This document shows, one piece after another, positions 32,855 through 44,341 of a stretch of DNA of 64,000 bases. The position numbers and the translations under genes are program-made. This DNA is from Chlorops oryzae (Eukaryota; Arthropoda; Insecta; Diptera; Chloropidae), in contig CM035807.1 of the NCBI GenBank assembly GCA_020466095.1, forward strand, positions 55,846,555 to 55,910,554, in the 5' to 3' direction. Numbering within the stretch: position 1 is the first letter of the stretch; the number at the start of each line of letters is the position of its first letter. The notes beneath the pieces are model-generated. The model was not told the DNA's origin, searched no databases, and was given only the letters and a program-made list of their open reading frames with translations.

Positions 32855-35800
32855 GATGGTAATACAACTAGCTTAGTTAAAGGCCTTGTGAATATCCCTA
32901 TGCTCGTGCGCATATCCGCAACTCGTACTCTTTTGTCGCTCCCTAGGTAGACTTTAGAGACCCTACCTAAGCGCCATTCAGTTGTGGGCAGATTCTCTTG
33001 TTTTATAACAACAAAGTCATTAACCTTAAGGTTTTCAGTAGGAAATTTCCATCGATATCTTTTATGGAGCTCGGTTAAGTATTCACATTTCCAACGCTCA
33101 CACAGATTATAATTCAGAGCTTTTATTTTTCGCCATCTATTGACTAGAGAAAACGGATTCTCTGCGGTACAGATCTCCGGCCTTGCTAAGATGGGACTCC
33201 CAATTAAAAAGTGACCAGGTGTTAAAATGGCAAGATCCATAGGATCAGAGGATTGAGGGTTAAGTGGACGAGAGTTCAAACAAGCCTCAATTTTCGCCAA
33301 TAAGGTTTGAAACTCTGCAAAGGTATATTTCAGTAAGCCAGCACATTTGCGAAAATGGAGCTTAAAACTTTTAACTCCGGCTTCCTATGTGCGGAGCTCC
33401 TGCGGAATGAATTTCCAGGAAATGGGATGATGCGCATATTTGGACATCGCGCTGCTAACGATAGAATTAATAAAGTGTTCATAATCAGATTTTAAGATTT
33501 TAGATGCTCCCACGAAATTAGTCCCATTATCTGAATAGATTTCAGCTGGGCAGCCTCTGCGTGATACAAATCGATCAAAGGCGGCTAAAAATGTTTCAGC
33601 CGTCAAATCGGAGGTAGCCTCCAAATGAATTGCTTAAGTGGAAAAGCAAACGAAAAGGCAGACATATCCTTTGGATAAGCGACATCCTCGAGCACGAAAT
33701 GATTTTATCTCAAAGGGGCCTGTAAAGTCGACTCCAGTGCATTGAAATGATCTTGAAAATGTGCATCGCTCGGATGGAAGTGCAGCCATTATCTGAGATT
33801 GTTTCTTTTTTCGTTCAAGGACGCATATTTTGCACCGCCGTATAGTAGCTTTTATTAAGTTTCGGACTCGTGGAATCCAAAATTCCGTTCGAATGAGACG
33901 CAACATAAGTGCATTTCCACCATGAAGTGAAACCTCGTGAATGAGTTGAATGAGTAAAACTGAAAACCTACAATTGTAAGGCAATAAGATTGGATGCTTT
34001 TCATTGTAAGATAATGAAGGGGATTTAACTAAGCGACCGTTAGAACGTATAATCGATTGTTTATCCAGAAATGGATTGAGCGACAGGAGCATACTTCGCT
34101 TTGACAGAGCTTAATTATTCTGTAGACAGTGTTTTTTTTCCTGGAAATAGAAGGTTTGGGTTAGTGCTATTAAGCGCTTTTTTATGAATTGAATTTCGTC
34201 GCTGGAAAGAGTCACTGTCGAATAAAAAGACGAAAAATGCGAACTTTTATGAGTTCGATTGAAAAAACGGAAAACATAACATAGAACTTTATATGCACTA
34301 GACAAGCAGGAAAAACGGTTTAAAATATCATGCCGGTTTTCCATCACAACATGAGCCTATATAGGCCTGCTGTCTAATGATTCATTGGTGGTTCCTGACG
34401 GAATAGACGGATTCCAAAGTTCGTTTTCTTGTTGACGCCAATCCGGCCCATGCCACCATAACGAATTCTCCACTAGAGATTGCGGCGTTAATCCTCTTGT
34501 TGCTAGATCCGCTGGATTCTCTTCAGATCTAACATGATTTCAGATCACGTGCGGCACTAGCTCTATAATTTTGGAGATACGATGTGCCACGAATGTGGTC
34601 CAAGTACAGGGAGGCTTCTGTAGCCATGCTAAAACAATACTGGAATCAGTCCAGCAGTTGATATTGTCTATAGGTATTGACAATTGATCCTTTATGGCGT
34701 GAATCATTTCCGCAAGTACGAGAGCGCCGTTAATTCTAAGCGAGGAAGGGACAGAGTTTTAATAGGGGCAACTTTAGATTTAGCGTAAAGTAAAATAGAG
34801 GAGAATTTGTTTTGATCAACGATTCTTAAATACAGGCACGCGGCATATGCCTTAACGGAGGCGTCACAGAATGCATGCAGTTCCGCTCGTGACAGAGGGG
34901 TATAGTAAGTCCATCGGGGGATTTTGATGGTTTCAATATATTGCAAATTAGTCCAAAAATATTGAAACTCGGTTAAAGTACTTTTGGAGACCGGCTCGTC
35001 CCAGGACGTTTTTTCTAACCATATCTGTTGCATTATTATCTTTGAAACTATAACGATTGGAGCGAGCCAACCCGCGGGATCAAAGAGCTTAGCGATGGCA
35101 GAAAGAATCTGCCTTTTGGTAGTACATTCTCTCGAAGGAAGAGGTTTCACGGTGAAGAAAAAATTGTCGGTTACGGCATTCCACCGAATACCGAGTGTTT
35201 TGGCCTGGCTTACCTCTTCCAAAGCGAGAAATTCAGCATCTAAAAATTGAACCTTGGGAATGTCGGATAAAAGTTCAGTGGAATTAGACATCCACTTTCA
35301 AAGGTCGAACCCTGCGCTACCCAGGGCCGCTATCAATTGATTCCTAGCACAGAGTGCCGATGGAATATCATGCCCTCCTGCGAGTACATCATCGACATAC
35401 ATATTTTTTCGAATAATATTTGATGCCATCGGTAAGGTGGATTCAACATCTGATGCTAACTGAAGAAGAGTGCGGATTGCCAAGTACGGTGCGCAATTAA
35501 CACCGAAAGTTACTGTTTTTAATTCGAAATCTTGCAAAGGTGTATCAACAGAGTCTCTAAAAATAAGTCTTTGGAAGGGCGTGTGGTGAGGATGGACTAA
35601 AATTTGTCGATACATCGTCGTGATATCGGCACTGAAGACATATCGAAACATCCGCCATTTAGATATTAAAAAAGTTAAATCGTTTTGGAGAGAGGGCCCA
35701 ACATGTAAAACGTCGTTTAACCTGAGATTATTAGAAGTCGGATGGGAAGCGTTAAAGACTACTCTTAGTTTTGTAGTAACACTTTCTTCTTTGAGGACCG

Positions 35801-37076
35801 CATGATGCGGAAAATAGTAACATTGGTTGCATTGTGAATCAGGAGCCGAAATGCGTTCCATATGATCCAGTTTAATGTACTCTTTTAGCACGGCATCATA
35901 TTCCGCTTTGAACTGAGGTTGACGGGATAGCTTTGTTTCTTGCCTGAGAAATTGACTGAGCGCTTGGTTTCTCGATTGCCCTAACATGAGATCATTCAGA
36001 TTATTGCACTTGAAGGGTAGCTTAACTACGTATCTTCCTTCGGCATAACGAAAAGTTGTCTCTTGGAAAAGCTTTTCACAAAGGTTATCAGATTCACTCG
36101 TTGGTCGAATATTTGGAATATTTTCAATTTCCAAAAATCTGGAGAGCTGTTCGTTTAAGGAAATTTCATTAAAATATGAAACAACGGAGCGAAAGGTTTG
36201 GACGGCAGGGTCAGATATTTGTCCGGTAAGAATCCACCCGAATGCGGTTTCTTGGGCTATTAGTGTACTATTAATATCTCGTTCAACCCCTCCAAACATT
36301 ATAAGAGGATAAATATCCACCCCAATGAGTATATCGACCTGTGAAATTTTATAAAAGTTAGGATCAGCTAGTTGAACGTGAGGTAATTTCTCCAACACAG
36401 ACGGATTCAGAGAAGCACTTGGTAAATTGCCGGTTAGTCTCGGCACCACTAGGGCTGACACGGAAATCTCAAATTCATGATCTAAAGGAGAGCGCAATAA
36501 AAATTTGCAGCCTTTCGAACTGTTAGCGGAGACTACTCCGTTCAAACCGGAGATACTAGCATGCAATCGATTTGTTGGAATTCTAAGGGTTTTTTGTAAT
36601 TTTTCTGAGATAAATGTACCCTCAGCTCCCGGATCAATGAGCGCACGAGCTTTATACAAGGATCCTTTAATCCCTATTTCCACCATGGCAGTACCTAGTA
36701 GAATGCTCCTACATTGAGTGAAATAGCAAGATTGGTTATTCGTAATGACTGCATTGTGGCATGAAGGTTGAATTTGGGTCAAATTTTCCATTTGAGACGA
36801 AGGGGGACTTGAAGTTTGAGGAAGTGAAGGAATAGTGGGCGGAATAGATGAATTTTGAATGGGCGCAGGGTTGATACTTTGCTTATGCAACAAAGTGTTG
36901 TGTCGCTTCTTGCACCGAAAACAAGAATGTTTGCTTTTACAGTCCTTAGAAAGGTGCGAAGAAGCTAGAAAATTGGTGCAGAGATGAAGTCGTTTGCTAG
37001 TAGCTATGCGATCTTCGATGTTCAATTCAAGGAATTGTGGACAACTTCGTATAGAATGTGGTTCACCACATAATCT
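32848..37076 (-). pseudogene. Pol of the BEL/Pao element, broken
   Basis: Right to left: nucleocapsid knuckles (RLCGEPHSIRSC, HSCFRCKKRHNTLLH), protease (ARALIDPGAEGTFIS at about 36640, D-P-G active site as in BEL), RT (TKLRVVFNASHPTSN, MYVDDVLAGG at about 35385), RNase H (LHAFCDASVKAYA at about 34865; SEENPADLATRGL at about 34500), integrase zinc domain (VSLHGGNALMLRLIR, CKICVLERKK), core ([35 protein letters not shown]) and C-terminal LPTTEWRLGRVSKVYLG. Lesions: TGA at 35298-35300, a frameshift near 34710, TGA near 34540 and further frame breaks at 34100, 33630 and 33380. Catalytic motifs themselves are preserved. Confidence 0.88.
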
Positions 37077-37880
37077 TCACTTTGCGTTGGCGTTAGAGAC
37101 ATTTGCATGAAATGCTTGTGGCTTGGATTTTGGAGGGTCAACTGGTTTTCCTTTGAGATCTCGAATAGATTCGAGGGACTGAAATCGTTGAGAAAGAAAT
37201 TGATCTAAATCTTCCCATCGAGGAATGTCAGACTTAGATTCAATTGATTGTTCCCATAGAGAGAGGGTAACATTCGGCAACCGAGATGAACAAAGATATA
37301 CAAAAACAGGGTCCCAACTAATTATATCAATATTTTGCTGTATGAGAGCTAAACGACAGTTGTTAATTGAACGCTGTAGTTCTTTTAATTTATCACCAGA
37401 CTCGGAAGTTACCGCGGCCAAATTGAAGAGCGGCTTAAACTGAATATTTACTAAAATTCGTTTATTTTCATATCTTTGTTTGAGATTGAACCACGCTTGC
37501 TAAAATCCGTCGTTAGTTAACGGGGATTTCTCTACAATTTCTTTCGCTTCAGCTTTGGTTTTTTGTAACAGATGGAAAAGTTTTTCTACTGGAGAGAGCC
37601 GAGTATTTTTAATATACACGGCGGTAAACAGATCTCGGAAGGAGGGCCAACTTTGATAGTCACCTTTGAATTCTCCGGTGTCGCATGGTGGCAAGCGAAT
37701 GTTGTAACCGGTGACTTCGTTGACAACCACCGAGCTAGACGGAAGATTTTGGTTTGAGCAAGATGCATTCAATTCATTTATCTTTGCGTGACATCGCAGA
37801 TACATTCGATATGCACTATTATATTTTGCTTTAACTGATTCGATGTCACTGACAGCGGCCTCATTTAAGGGATCCGACAA
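37077..37880 (-). pseudogene. Gag of the BEL/Pao element, broken
   Basis: Starts MSDPLNEAAVSDIESVKAKY at 37880; LPPCDTGEFKGDYQSWPSFRDLF is the BEL/Pao Gag domain (DUF1759-like) core. An in-frame TAG at 37500-37502 falls inside QAWFNLKQRYENKR, and a TGA at 37077-37079 replaces the first Cys of the first zinc knuckle. The frame is otherwise continuous with pol, consistent with the single Gag-Pol ORF of this family. Confidence 0.85.
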
Positions 37881-37898
37881 GTTTAATAAACAAGAGTC

Positions 37899-37909
37899 AT
37901 AAGCGCTTC
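37899..37909. repeat. Target site duplication of the LINE, left copy
   Basis: ATAAGCGCTTC, repeated at 42955-42965 directly after the poly(A) tail. Confidence 0.85.
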
Positions 37910-38390
37910 GCCAGTGTAATTGAAGGATTCGTTTTTAAATAATCATAAGCTGATGTTGTCGTTTGCGGTGGCGGGTTGGTACGGTGGCATAGGCCGGCTA
38001 GCTCGCCGCATAATACACTTCGGCTCAAGCGCTCGATTCGGTCGGACGCGTTTTTATCCGCAGTTTTCATAAAAAAAAGAAAGAAAAACAAACAACAAAA
38101 AAAAAAAAAACATAACACAAAACAAACACAAAATTAAACATTATTAAATAAAAAAAAAAATTAAATCAAAATTAAATTAATAATAATAAAAATAAGTACA
38201 AAAATCAAATAAAAAATTAGAGACAGCGACTCTTCTAGTGCGCGAAAAGTGCATGTGAAAAAAAAACAAAAAAAAAAAGAAAGAAGAAAATAAAATAAGT
38301 GTTCAACGTTCGCCGCCGTGCGGCCGACGTCGCTCGCACAGTGTTACGGAATCGTTCCAACAACAAAATGCTCTGCTAAACCTTCACTCG

Positions 38391-40055
38391 GTGACTTCAG
38401 GCAAGCTTTCCCGCACACCGCAGCAAACAAATGCAGTAAATGCACTACCCCTTCTGCCTACAAGCTCCAATACTCCCTGCTCGATCGCAGTAAGTACGCC
38501 AACTAATACTTTTGCTAGTCCTAAGTACACAGCTACAACGTCAACGGTTTCTGCTCTTATTGCGAGCCTCACTTCTTCAACAACAACAGCATCACTGCAA
38601 AACGAAGAAACAACCGACATACTGACAAACACTAAGTCAAAAGAAGAATACAGCAGACAAAACGAAGCCGAAATTGCTGCTCAAACCGCTGCTCAGAGCT
38701 CAGCCGTTCGCTCTGCTCAAGTGAATGCTAGCGCCGCTGCCGCTGTAGCAAAAAACGTTGGCGTCCACGAAAAGCAAAAGGGGTCGGCAGTGCAGACAGG
38801 CATGGATCGCTACGTGAACATTAAGCGGAAATTGAGTCCCCAAAAAATGCAAGGACAGAAGGCTCTAAAAGTATTGAAACCCAATGCATCAACGAGTACT
38901 GCTACTAGCCCAAGCCAAAATAGATTTGCGCTGCTTGCTAGCAAAGATGATAATGAATCATCTACACAAAACCCCAACAAAAAAATTAAGCCTCCCCCAA
39001 TCTACTTGCGTGAGGAATGTTCCAACGCTCTGGTAGCAACTATCGCCCGTTCCATTGGCAGTAGCAACTTTCACGTTGTTTCCATTAAAAGGGGTAACGT
39101 GAAAGAAACTAAAATACAAATTTATACGGAAACCCACTATCGTACCCTGGTGAATCACTTTGATGCACTCAAAAAAAGCTACTATACCTACCAGCTTAAA
39201 GCAAGCAAAGGTTTAGTGGTAGTAATAAAAGGCATCGAGCCCTCAGTTGACCCAGCAGAGATCAAAGGCGCTCTGCAAGCTGCAGGTTTTCCAACGAAAA
39301 CCGTTTTTAATATTAAAAACAAACAAAATATTCCGCAACCCCTATATCGCATTGAGCTTGATCCTTCAGCCAACTCCCAAAAACTAAAAAAGAACGAGGT
39401 CCACCCAATATACAATCTGCAATTTTTGCTACACCGCAAAATTACTGTCGAAGAGCCTCATAAGCGGAAAGGACCGGTTCAATGCTCTAATTGCCAAGAA
39501 TTTGGTCACACGCAAAACTATTGCACATTGCACCCCGTGTGCGCTACATGTGGAGATCGGCATTCTTCGAACTCTTGTCAAGTTGATCAAGACAACCCTG
39601 ATGTAAGAAAATGCAGCAACTGTGGTGGTAACCACAAAGCGAGTTATCGTGGATGCCCAATCTACATGGCAATAAAAAAAAAAGACCAACCCAAGCGGAA
39701 AACTCATCAAGAAGTTCCGAACTTCCTGCCGAGCCAGCAAGGGCCAGCATCAGCTGCTCTTCCTCCCACAGCATTTTCATATGCTGACGCAGTAAAGTCT
39801 AACACTGCGACCCAAGCTCAAGCATCTCTTGCGACAGCAGCACATCCTGGTCGTACTCCTATGACTATTTCGTACGCTGACGCTGTCAGGTCGAACACTG
39901 CGGTACACCCTCAAGGTGCCATATCAAATTTGGAATCAATGATCTCAAATTTGACTAACTGCATGATGCAGTTCACTTCAACTGTGCAATCAATGCTGCA
40001 AGAGATGATGCGGGCTCAAAGCCAACTCATGCAAATTCTAATTGCAAAGAAATGA
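38391..40055 (+). CDS. LINE ORF1 (Gag-like RNA-binding protein)
   Basis: About 554 codons. N-terminal ~190 residues are Ala/Thr/Ser/Gln-rich and low complexity. Residues ~200-345 form a globular RNA-binding region (PPIYLREECSNALVATIARS; IKGIEPSVDPAEIKGALQ) of the PRE_C2HC type. Three zinc knuckles follow at ~363-423: CSNCQEFGHTQNYC, CATCGDRHSSNSC and CSNCGGNHKASYRGC. This layout is typical of Jockey ORF1. I find no in-frame ATG at the N-terminus (frame open from before 38300; first in-frame ATG near 38802), so the start is either non-AUG, lost, or downstream. A four-codon upstream ORF (ATG at 38368) sits nearby. The stop overlaps the ORF2 start as ATGA. Confidence 0.85.
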   Translation: MTSGKLSRTPQQTNAVNALPLLPTSSNTPCSIAVSTPTNTFASPKYTATTSTVSALIASLTSSTTTASLQNEETTDILTNTKSKEEYSRQNEAEIAAQTAAQSSAVRSAQVNASAAAAVAKNVGVHEKQKGSAVQTGMDRYVNIKRKLSPQKMQGQKALKVLKPNASTSTATSPSQNRFALLASKDDNESSTQNPNKKIKPPPIYLREECSNALVATIARSIGSSNFHVVSIKRGNVKETKIQIYTETHYRTLVNHFDALKKSYYTYQLKASKGLVVVIKGIEPSVDPAEIKGALQAAGFPTKTVFNIKNKQNIPQPLYRIELDPSANSQKLKKNEVHPIYNLQFLLHRKITVEEPHKRKGPVQCSNCQEFGHTQNYCTLHPVCATCGDRHSSNSCQVDQDNPDVRKCSNCGGNHKASYRGCPIYMAIKKKDQPKRKTHQEVPNFLPSQQGPASAALPPTAFSYADAVKSNTATQAQASLATAAHPGRTPMTISYADAVRSNTAVHPQGAISNLESMISNLTNCMMQFTSTVQSMLQEMMRAQSQLMQILIAKK

Positions 40056-42720
40056 GTGTCTTAAAAATTTGTCATTGGAATGCTAACGGCATTCGACAAC
40101 ACAAGCTTGAAATTCAAACATTTCTTGAATTACATTCAATTGACGTAATGCTCGTCAGTGAAACCCACCTTACAAGCAAATATAATTTTACTATTAAAAA
40201 TTATACGTTTTATGGCACTCATCACCCAGATGGAAAGGCACACGGCGGCACCGGTGTTTTGATCAAAACTCGAATAAAACACAGTTTAATGGATGCATTT
40301 TCCCAAAACTACTTACAAGCAACCTCTATCTCATTGCATTATGGTAACAGCATTATCGCTCTAAGTGCAGTTTACTGCCCACCGAGATTTTCTGTTACTG
40401 GTACACAATTTTTAGAGTACTTCCAAAAGCTTGGCAACAAATTCATAGCAGCTGGGGATTATAATGCTAAGCACCCACACTGGGGCTCTAGATTAATTAA
40501 CCCCAAAGGGCGACAATTATATTCACTTATAATAAATAGTCGTGAAAATTTTGACTGTATTTCAACAGGTCAACCCACTTACTGGCCTTCCGACTTGCAA
40601 AAAAAACCCGACCTCATTGATTTTGCAGTCAGCAAAAACTTTGATCGTAGCGAAATACATGCTGAACCCAGCTTCGATCTGTCATCCGATCATTCCCCTA
40701 TTATAATAACAATGATGGGCGTGACCACACTCACTGAAAAACCCGGGAGAATTATAACAAAGAAAACCGACTGGCTCAAGTTTAAAAAATATATTAGCTC
40801 TCATTTGAACGAGAACACGATCCTCCGGAGCGAAAGTGATATTGAGGAAGCCATAACAGAACTAAACGATATCATAATATCGGCCGCAGTTCACGCTACC
40901 CCAAAATCAATCAGAAACCCAATAATACCTCGAAGATATACTACAAGCGAGATCGAAACCCTTGTTCGAGAAAAAAGACGCCTACGAAGAGAATGGCAGC
41001 GTCAACGATCACCCTCCGCAAAGTACAACTTAACACAAGCAACTAAGCGCCTAAGAGAAGCTCTTGATAATGATCTGAGAACTAATTTAGAAAACTTCAC
41101 ACGAAAATTGAGCCCAACAGCCGAAACTAATTACTCTCTATGGAAAACAAACAAAAAGGTGAAGGCACCCAAAATAAACGTATCACCCCTGCGTACCAAC
41201 ACTGGAAGTTGGGCTAGAAAAGATGAAGAAAAAGCTCATCTTTTTGCTAAGTACCTAGAAAACGTTTTTAAGCCTAATCCACCTACCAACCCTTACCGTT
41301 TACCACAAACTCACCCACGTCTAAACGGAAATATACGTTCATTTCAGCATAAAGACGTTCAAACTATCATTAAAGAGCTAAACCCAAAAAAGGCAGCAGG
41401 CTTTGATCTTATTACGCCACAGATGATACAACAACTCCCGGCCGCAGCCACAAGACTAATCCTCTTCATATTTAATGCTATATTAAGAATAGCATTTTAC
41501 CCTCGAGCCTGGAAAATTTCAAACATCATCATGATCCCTAAGCCAGGAAAAGATCCCTCATTGCCATCATCATATAGGCCAATTAGTCTACTGCCTGTGT
41601 TCTCAAAAGTTTTTGAAAAATGTCTCTTGGCAAAAATTTTACCGTCCTTGCAAAGCTCCAGAGTAATCCCCGAGCACCAGTTTGGTTTTCGAAAAAGCCA
41701 TGGTACTATTGAACAAGTAAACAGAGTTACTACCGAAATCAGAAACGCGTTTGAAAAAAAGAAATACTGCTCTGCCATATTTCTGGATATTTCACAAGCC
41801 TTTGACAAGGTTTGGCATTCTGGTTTAGTGTTTAAAATAAAACAAACACTACCCAATAATACCCACAAAGTCCTACAATCGTACCTCTCTGAAAGAAGTT
41901 CAAAATTAGATATGGAACTCACACGACGAATGAGTTCCACATCTCAGCAGGCGTACCTCAAGGCAGCGTCCTCGGGCCATTGTTATATTTGATATACACG
42001 GCTGACCTGCCTGTTTCCCCAGAGCTATTCACATCTACATTTGCAGATGACACAGCAATTTTGTATGCACACAGCGACCCTGCGGTCGCCTCTCGAGTTC
42101 TTAATAATCATCTTCATATTGTTGAAGACTGGCTTGCGAACTGGAGAATAAAAGTAAATGAAAGCAAATGCACCCACATAACTTTCACGCTGCGTCGCGA
42201 GACATGCCCTCCAATTATGCTTAATAGCACACGAGTTCCACAGGCCAATGAAGTGAGATATCTAGGCATTCACTTAGATCGCCGACTCACATGGCGCAAG
42301 CATATTGAGGCAAAACGCACCCAAATGAAGCTGAGCGCCCAAAAACTGCACTGGCTACTCAACAGTAAGTCAAGATTGCGGCTCGAACACAAAGTGCTTC
42401 TTTATAACGCAACACTTAAGCCTATATGGACTTATGGCTCCCAGCTCTGGGGAAAAGCGAGTAACTCTATAACAGACATTATACAACGCTCACAGTCTAA
42501 AATGCTTCGGACTATCACTGGTGCTCCATGGCTCATTAAGAACGAAAACATACACAAGGACCTTTGTATCCCGTTGGTCAAAAACGAACTTATTTCATTA
42601 AGTCGCAAATATAGCACTCGGTTGTCCCAACATCCGAACTCATTAGCCAGAAATTTGTTATTAACAAACAGCTACACACGGCTCAAGAGGCGTGACCTGC
42701 CTTCTCTCTATCAGCACTAA
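40052..42720 (+). pseudogene. LINE ORF2 (endonuclease and reverse transcriptase), one frameshift
   Basis: Starts MSVLKICHWNANGIRQHKLE. The AP-type endonuclease shows LVSETHLTS, GDYNAKHPHWGS and SSDHSPIII (residues ~1-225). RT follows with LNPKKAAGFDLITPQM, SYRPISLLPVFSKVFEK and AIFLDISQAFDKVWHSGL. A frameshift close to 41900-41940 splits the frame; the remainder (from 41980) carries TFADDTAIL, the F-A-D-D polymerase box, and the C-terminal region YGSQLWGKASNSI. The simplest explanation is a single deleted nucleotide near 41898. Otherwise the protein is complete, so this copy died recently or is affected by a sequence error. Confidence 0.88.
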
Positions 42721-42810
42721 TTCTCCTATTACCCTCTGTAACAGCCTTGGAGCAATTCAACACACTAAAGGCAGCCTAATCCATGCGTTGGCTTGGACCG
42801 GAGGCCAAAT

Positions 42811-42821
42811 AATATAAATAC

Positions 42822-42864
<43 letters not shown>

Positions 42865-42865
42865 T
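42811..42865. repeat. TA microsatellite in the LINE 3' untranslated region
   Basis: Runs of (TA)n with a few interruptions, e.g. 42836-42859. Confidence 0.85.
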
Positions 42866-42954
42866 CTAGTATTAAGATTTTTCACTTATTGTTAGTTCAT
42901 AAGTTTTTTTTGAAGATACAATAATAAAAATACGTGCAAAAAAAAAAAAAAAAA

Positions 42955-42965
42955 ATAAGCGCTTC
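42955..42965. repeat. Target site duplication of the LINE, right copy
   Basis: ATAAGCGCTTC after the poly(A) tail, identical to 37899-37909. Confidence 0.85.
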
Positions 42966-43722
42966 TAATTTCTGACCAAATGAACTTTATTTCCTCCTTT
43001 TGTATTTCTAGAGAGTAAATCGGAAAATCCCCCGTTAAAGATTCATTAAATGTCAACTTCGAAATCAACCAGATGGTCTGTAGCACGAACGAATGGATCT
43101 AAAATCGACATAATGGGATTTAAAATTGAAAAAGGGAGATCTAAGTTCATGAACGCCGAAGTACGAGTGCGACCGAAGAACACGAGTATTTATTTCTTAA
43201 ATATTCCGTAAATGCTTTATTTATTAGAAAATCCAGAAATCAATTATTGTGTGAATGTTCAAAAAGCTGAACATTAGCTCGACCAGCACTAAGTAATTGT
43301 TCACCGATATATTTGATTTTTATTGTAGCGAAGAAGGTATTACTTGATGACACAACGACGATATGTTATAACTATCACCAAAGATCTGAGCACTGTGATG
43401 TGAATATGAAGTTAAAGAGACACCACAGTGATTGCAGTCAGTAAATTCGAAGAGAGCAACAAAGTGTTAAAATATTATAGTAATTTTATGGGAACACTGA
43501 GGTGGAACCGCAACTATAGATGATTAAAGCGATAGTTTAGCAGAGGCACTTCGGCTTAAGTTACAAGGAAACTTCGAATAATTAATATAGAGAGCCTTGG
43601 TGCAGCAAAGTTGAATACGTTCAACAATTTCCATATAATTGCATACGATCTGACGTACGCACAATGTACTCAATAAGAGGAAGAGTAGATGAGACCGCGT
43701 GCACGCGATTTAATCAAGAGCA
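42966..43722 (-). other. BEL/Pao leader sequence between the two insertions
   Basis: AT-rich, no ORF of note; with 46969-47332 it makes up the untranslated leader of the BEL/Pao element. Confidence 0.5.
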
Positions 43723-43858
43723 TTAACCCATTATGTACCAAGCTAAAAAAAAGTTTTTATATCTTAACGAAATTTTCGTAGCTAGCTAGAAACCAGCTTA
43801 AATTAATATTTTTAATTTTTTTAATTTTTTTTTTGAGGTGGCAACACTGAAACCTGTT

Positions 43859-43874
43859 GGTCGAGATCTCGACC
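43859..43874. promoter_or_regulatory. Subterminal palindrome, left side
   Basis: GGTCGAGATCTCGACC, 136 bp from the left end; identical to 8019-8034. Confidence 0.6.
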
Positions 43875-44341
43875 GCTGGGATAATTAGAACATTAAATTT
43901 ACTGTATCTGCATATATCCAAATGGAGAGACAAAATGTATGTAATCGCATCAATTGAGAACGGCTGAACCGATTTAGATAATTTTTTTTATATATATTTC
44001 GAAAAGTCAATAGAAGGTTTATGTGTAAAAAAAAATACAAAAATTGCGTGGAAAAATTATAAAAAAACATTCACTTTTACCATTTAATGAAACTCAGTGT
44101 ATTTTTAGGAAAGAATTCTATCAACTCTAGGAACTCTTGACGAGACAAGCGAACAGGGGGAGTGCGTTTTTTTTATTTACCAACAAATTTCTTTAAATTC
44201 ATATGCCCAGTGAAACGGGCGTGGGTCGGCTAGTTATATAATAAAGACTAAGAGTAAACTTACAGATAAATGAAAAATTCGATTAATTTATTGTAGTTTA
44301 ACAGTTTTATTTATTTAAAGAAATTAATAGCTATTAGAAGA

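Larger units (their letters stand above)
37910..42954 (+). mobile_element. Full-length Jockey-clade LINE
   Basis: 5045 bp with an 11-bp target duplication, two ORFs and a 3' poly(A) run (42937-42954). The 5' untranslated region (37910-38390) starts GCCAGTGTAATTGAAGGATTCG and becomes A-rich from 38070. The 3' untranslated region (42721-42936) has a TA microsatellite. It lies in the BEL/Pao leader, opposite to it in direction, just upstream of the BEL gag. Confidence 0.9.

Noticed and set aside
38070..38290. A-rich stretch as the poly(A) tail of another retroposon
   Set aside because: It lies within the 5' untranslated part of the LINE, whose target duplication encloses it; no retroposon body precedes it.
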